From Enterobacter kobei (GTDB lineage: Bacteria > Pseudomonadota > Gammaproteobacteria > Enterobacterales > Enterobacteriaceae): a stretch of 64,000 nucleotides of DNA. A program made the translations under genes and the position numbers. Under the pieces are notes generated by a model. The model ran no database searches and was not told the origin of the DNA. It saw nothing but the letters and a program-made list of their open reading frames with translations. Location: NCBI RefSeq assembly GCF_018323985.1, contig NZ_AP024590.1:2356001-2420000 (forward strand), read 5' to 3'. The stretch's first letter is position 1. The number at the start of each line of letters is the position of its first letter. This document shows, piece after piece, positions 62,133 to 64,000 of the stretch.

Positions 62133-63551
62133 ATGAATCGGTATCAATTTCCGGAAGATTTTTTTTGGGGCGCAGCGGCGTCAGGCCCTCAGACGGAAGG
62201 CATCGCGCACAAGCCGCACCGTTCTATCTGGGATAGCTGGTATGCAGAACAACCCAACCGTTTTTTCCAGCAGATTGGTCCGCAGAAAGTATGTGAAACC
62301 TACAGCAAATATAAAGAGGACGTTGCGCTGATGAAGCAAACGGGATTTAACTCGTTTCGTACTTCCATTCAGTGGTCACGGCTGATTGATGATTTTGAAA
62401 CCGGTACCCCAAACGCAGAAGCCGTCCGGTTCTACAACAACTATTTCGATGAGATGATCGCCAGCGGCATTGAGCCAATGATTAATCTTTATCATTTCGA
62501 CATGCCGGAGATGTTGCAAAAGCAATATGGTGGTTTTGAATCAACCCATGTGACGGATCTTTTCGCACGGTTTGCCCGCACGGCATTTGAGCTATTTGGT
62601 CATAAGGTAAAGTACTGGATCACCTTTAATGAGCCGATAGTGCCTGTGGAAGGCGGCTATCTTTATGATTTCCATTATCCTTGCAAAAAAGATGGCAAGC
62701 TGGCGGCGCAGGTTGCCTTTAACATTATGCTGGCGCATGCAAAAGCGGTGCACATATACCGGGAACTTGAGCTACCGGGCGAAATTGGCGTGGTGCTTAA
62801 TTTGACCCCCTCATATACCCGAAACAATAGCGACGAGGATAAAAAAGCAGCATGGTATGCGGACCTGTTCTTTAATCGCAGTTTCCTTGATCCGCTGGTT
62901 AAGCATGAATTCCCGAAGGAATTATGTGAAATCCTCGCAATCCATGATTGCTTGCCAGAAATAAAAAAAGCGGATGTCGATCTGATAACTCGTTCGCGGG
63001 TAGATTTCCTGGGGGTTAACTATTATGTTCCGCGTCGGGTTAAAGCGCGCGAATGTCCCTATGAGCTTGATTACTTCACGCCAGAGTATTACTTCGAGAA
63101 CTATAGCGATCCAGAAGGGCGCTTCAATCCGTATCGCGATAATAACGAGATTCACCCCGAGGCGATTTACGATATTGCCTGCAACATCCGCGATAATTAC
63201 GGCAATATAAAGTGGTATCTGGCTGAAATTGGTATCGCCATGGATATCCAGTCAGAAGGTCCTGTTCTGGATGATGGGGTTATCGATGACACTTTCCGCA
63301 TCGAATTAATGGAAGAACACCTCGAACAGCTCCATTACGCCATCAGCGAGGGAGCGAACTGCTTTGGCGTACACCAGTGGACATTTATTGATAACTGGTC
63401 ATGGATAAATAGCTTTAAACGCCGTTACGGTTTCTGGCGACTGGATCTGGAAACCGGAGAGCGACAGATAAAGCGCAACGCTCTCTGGTTCGCTCAACTG
63501 GCGGCCTCTAACGGATTTACGCCCGGGGCGTTTATAAAGGGCAACAAATGA
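62133..63551 (+). CDS. GH1 6-phospho-beta-glycosidase (GmuD-like)
   Basis: 472 residues with AGGAGG before the ATG. The barrel start is FPEDFFWGAAASGPQTEG; acid/base Glu near residue 166 in WITFNEPIVP; nucleophile Glu near 365 in WYLAEIGIAMD, where most relatives have TENG. No signal peptide, so it is cytoplasmic. In phospho-glycosidases the sugar 6-phosphate delivered by a PTS is cleaved. It could release mannose or glucose 6-phosphate from mannobiose or cellobiose phosphate. Confidence 0.85.
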   Translation: MNRYQFPEDFFWGAAASGPQTEGIAHKPHRSIWDSWYAEQPNRFFQQIGPQKVCETYSKYKEDVALMKQTGFNSFRTSIQWSRLIDDFETGTPNAEAVRFYNNYFDEMIASGIEPMINLYHFDMPEMLQKQYGGFESTHVTDLFARFARTAFELFGHKVKYWITFNEPIVPVEGGYLYDFHYPCKKDGKLAAQVAFNIMLAHAKAVHIYRELELPGEIGVVLNLTPSYTRNNSDEDKKAAWYADLFFNRSFLDPLVKHEFPKELCEILAIHDCLPEIKKADVDLITRSRVDFLGVNYYVPRRVKARECPYELDYFTPEYYFENYSDPEGRFNPYRDNNEIHPEAIYDIACNIRDNYGNIKWYLAEIGIAMDIQSEGPVLDDGVIDDTFRIELMEEHLEQLHYAISEGANCFGVHQWTFIDNWSWINSFKRRYGFWRLDLETGERQIKRNALWFAQLAASNGFTPGAFIKGNK

Positions 63552-63942
63552 TGGCCTCATAATATGACATAAATGGCGTTAAAATTATGATTGGGGCAGC
63601 CGGACGGCTTTGAATGCGCTGTTTGGCGTGCCTAATCCTGATGAGCAGACCCAGGCTGAAATCTGGATGCGGGCGCATCCGGGGCAGGGTGAGTCTGAGT
63701 CTGAGTCTGAGGCAGTGCTGTCTGGTTCAGAGCTGAACACTTCATGTCTAATTATCCAATTTAACATAATATACATTATGCGCACTAAGATAATAGCAGG
63801 TAAATCCTGGGCCTGGTATGTATCTGATTACCCGCACATTAAATTCCAGCTCAGCCATCAACCGCCGCCCAGTAAGGGAAAAGTTTTGAATATCAACCAT
63901 CCTGATAGTAGGATGGTCAGACATTAACGACTGGAGAGTGAA
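63552..63942. other. gene-free terminus segment with an ORF remnant and the dif site
   Basis: After the GH1 stop, an open frame from 63580 reads YDWGSRTALNALFGVPNPDE... with three tandem GAGTCT hexamers near 63691-63708 and then runs across the dif site. It lacks a ribosome site and is probably the degraded end of a lost gene. A GGGCAGGG octamer is at 63682-63689. No other gene is supported before 63943. Confidence 0.5.
63759..63786. other. dif site (XerC/XerD chromosome dimer resolution site)
   Basis: The 28 bp are ATTTAACATAA (63759-63769), TATACA (63770-63775) and TTATGCGCACT (63776-63786). Read on the minus strand this is the E. coli dif order XerC arm, central hexamer, XerD arm; only the outermost XerC-arm base differs from the E. 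coli sequence I recall. XerCD recombine here to resolve chromosome dimers with FtsK. It marks the replication terminus. Confidence 0.92.
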
Positions 63943-64000
63943 ATGATCGAGCGTTCGCCGAAAGCGCGAGAAATCATGGCAAATACGAGGCAACTGCTCA
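63943..64000 (+). CDS. TetR-type regulator, N-terminal fragment
   Basis: An ORF starts at ATG 63943 with TGGAGAG upstream and runs off the window edge after 19 codons (MIERSPKAREIMANTRQLL). The pattern of Arg-Glu-Ile followed by an Ala/Leu helix is that of the first helix of TetR-family DNA-binding domains. With so little sequence the family is a likely guess only. Confidence 0.45.
   Translation, partial: MIERSPKAREIMANTRQLL

Noticed and set aside
63610..63927. 105-residue ORF running through the dif site
   Set aside because: It begins with TTG without a ribosome site and crosses dif, which is not coding in known genomes. Kept only as a possible gene remnant.
1..64000. CRISPR arrays, tRNA or rRNA genes, insertion sequences
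   Set aside because: I saw no direct-repeat and spacer series, no cloverleaf tRNA with a CCA end, no rRNA blocks and no transposase frames or terminal inverted repeats.

Overview
This 64 kb window is chromosomal DNA of an Enterobacteriaceae bacterium, probably an Enterobacter/Kosakonia/Klebsiella-like, plant- or gut-associated species. The evidence is gene content: smvR-smvA, yddG, maeA, sra, ycgZ/ariR-bluF-bluR, digH, bdcA-bdcR and cscRBAK all match enterobacterial proteins I recognise. The window lies in the replication terminus. A near-perfect dif (XerC/XerD) site sits at 63759-63786, and every GGGNAGGG (KOPS-type) octamer I found by eye is on the + strand, pointing towards it. I saw no rRNA, tRNA, CRISPR array, insertion sequence or intact prophage.

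Layout. 1-5.3 kb: end of an amino-acid ABC binding-protein gene, small housekeeping genes, and an iron/phosphonate-type ABC importer whose first gene is translationally coupled to a 31-codon leader ORF. 5.4-11.4 kb: nhoA, smvR/smvA with paired operators, yddG, maeA, sra. 11.6-16.3 kb: an ABC-F ATPase behind a 27-codon leader peptide with mutually exclusive RNA stems, a PL5-like alginate lyase and an Aer-like receptor. 16.5-19.7 kb: a beta-glucoside PTS with its LacI regulator. 19.8-23 kb: the blue-light BluF/BluR module. 23-26 kb: digH, a LysR regulator and a YdcZ-type permease.

25.9-37.7 kb is a fructan/fructoside block: a frameshifted LacI gene, a GPH symporter, a GH91 enzyme without signal peptide (difructose-anhydride/inulobiose chemistry), a periplasmic DUF4432 protein, then cscR, an oligosaccharide:H+ symporter, the GH32 hydrolase cscA, a RafY/ScrY-like porin and fructokinase. 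Together these could carry difructose anhydrides, inulobiose and sucrose-type sugars from the outer membrane to fructose 6-phosphate. 37.7-42.2 kb holds a CHASE4-PAS-GGDEF-EAL protein and a chemoreceptor, both with sigma-28-like promoters. 42.5-52.6 kb holds a choloylglycine-hydrolase-family gene with a 3' frameshift, a DUF969/DUF979/DUF2891 operon, bdcA/bdcR, and a redox-enzyme cluster beside a LysR regulator.

52.7-63.6 kb is a mannan/glucomannan-type locus: LacI repressor, ROK sugar kinase, lactose/cellobiose-family PTS EIIA, EIIC and EIIB, a second EIIC, a LamB-family porin, a secreted GH5 mannanase-like protein (frameshifted) and a GH1 phospho-glycosidase. Its parts resemble the Bacillus gmu glucomannan operon. 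Identical 14-bp LacI-type palindromes with adjacent CRP-like sites precede both of its divergent arms. The window ends with dif and the first codons of a TetR-type regulator.
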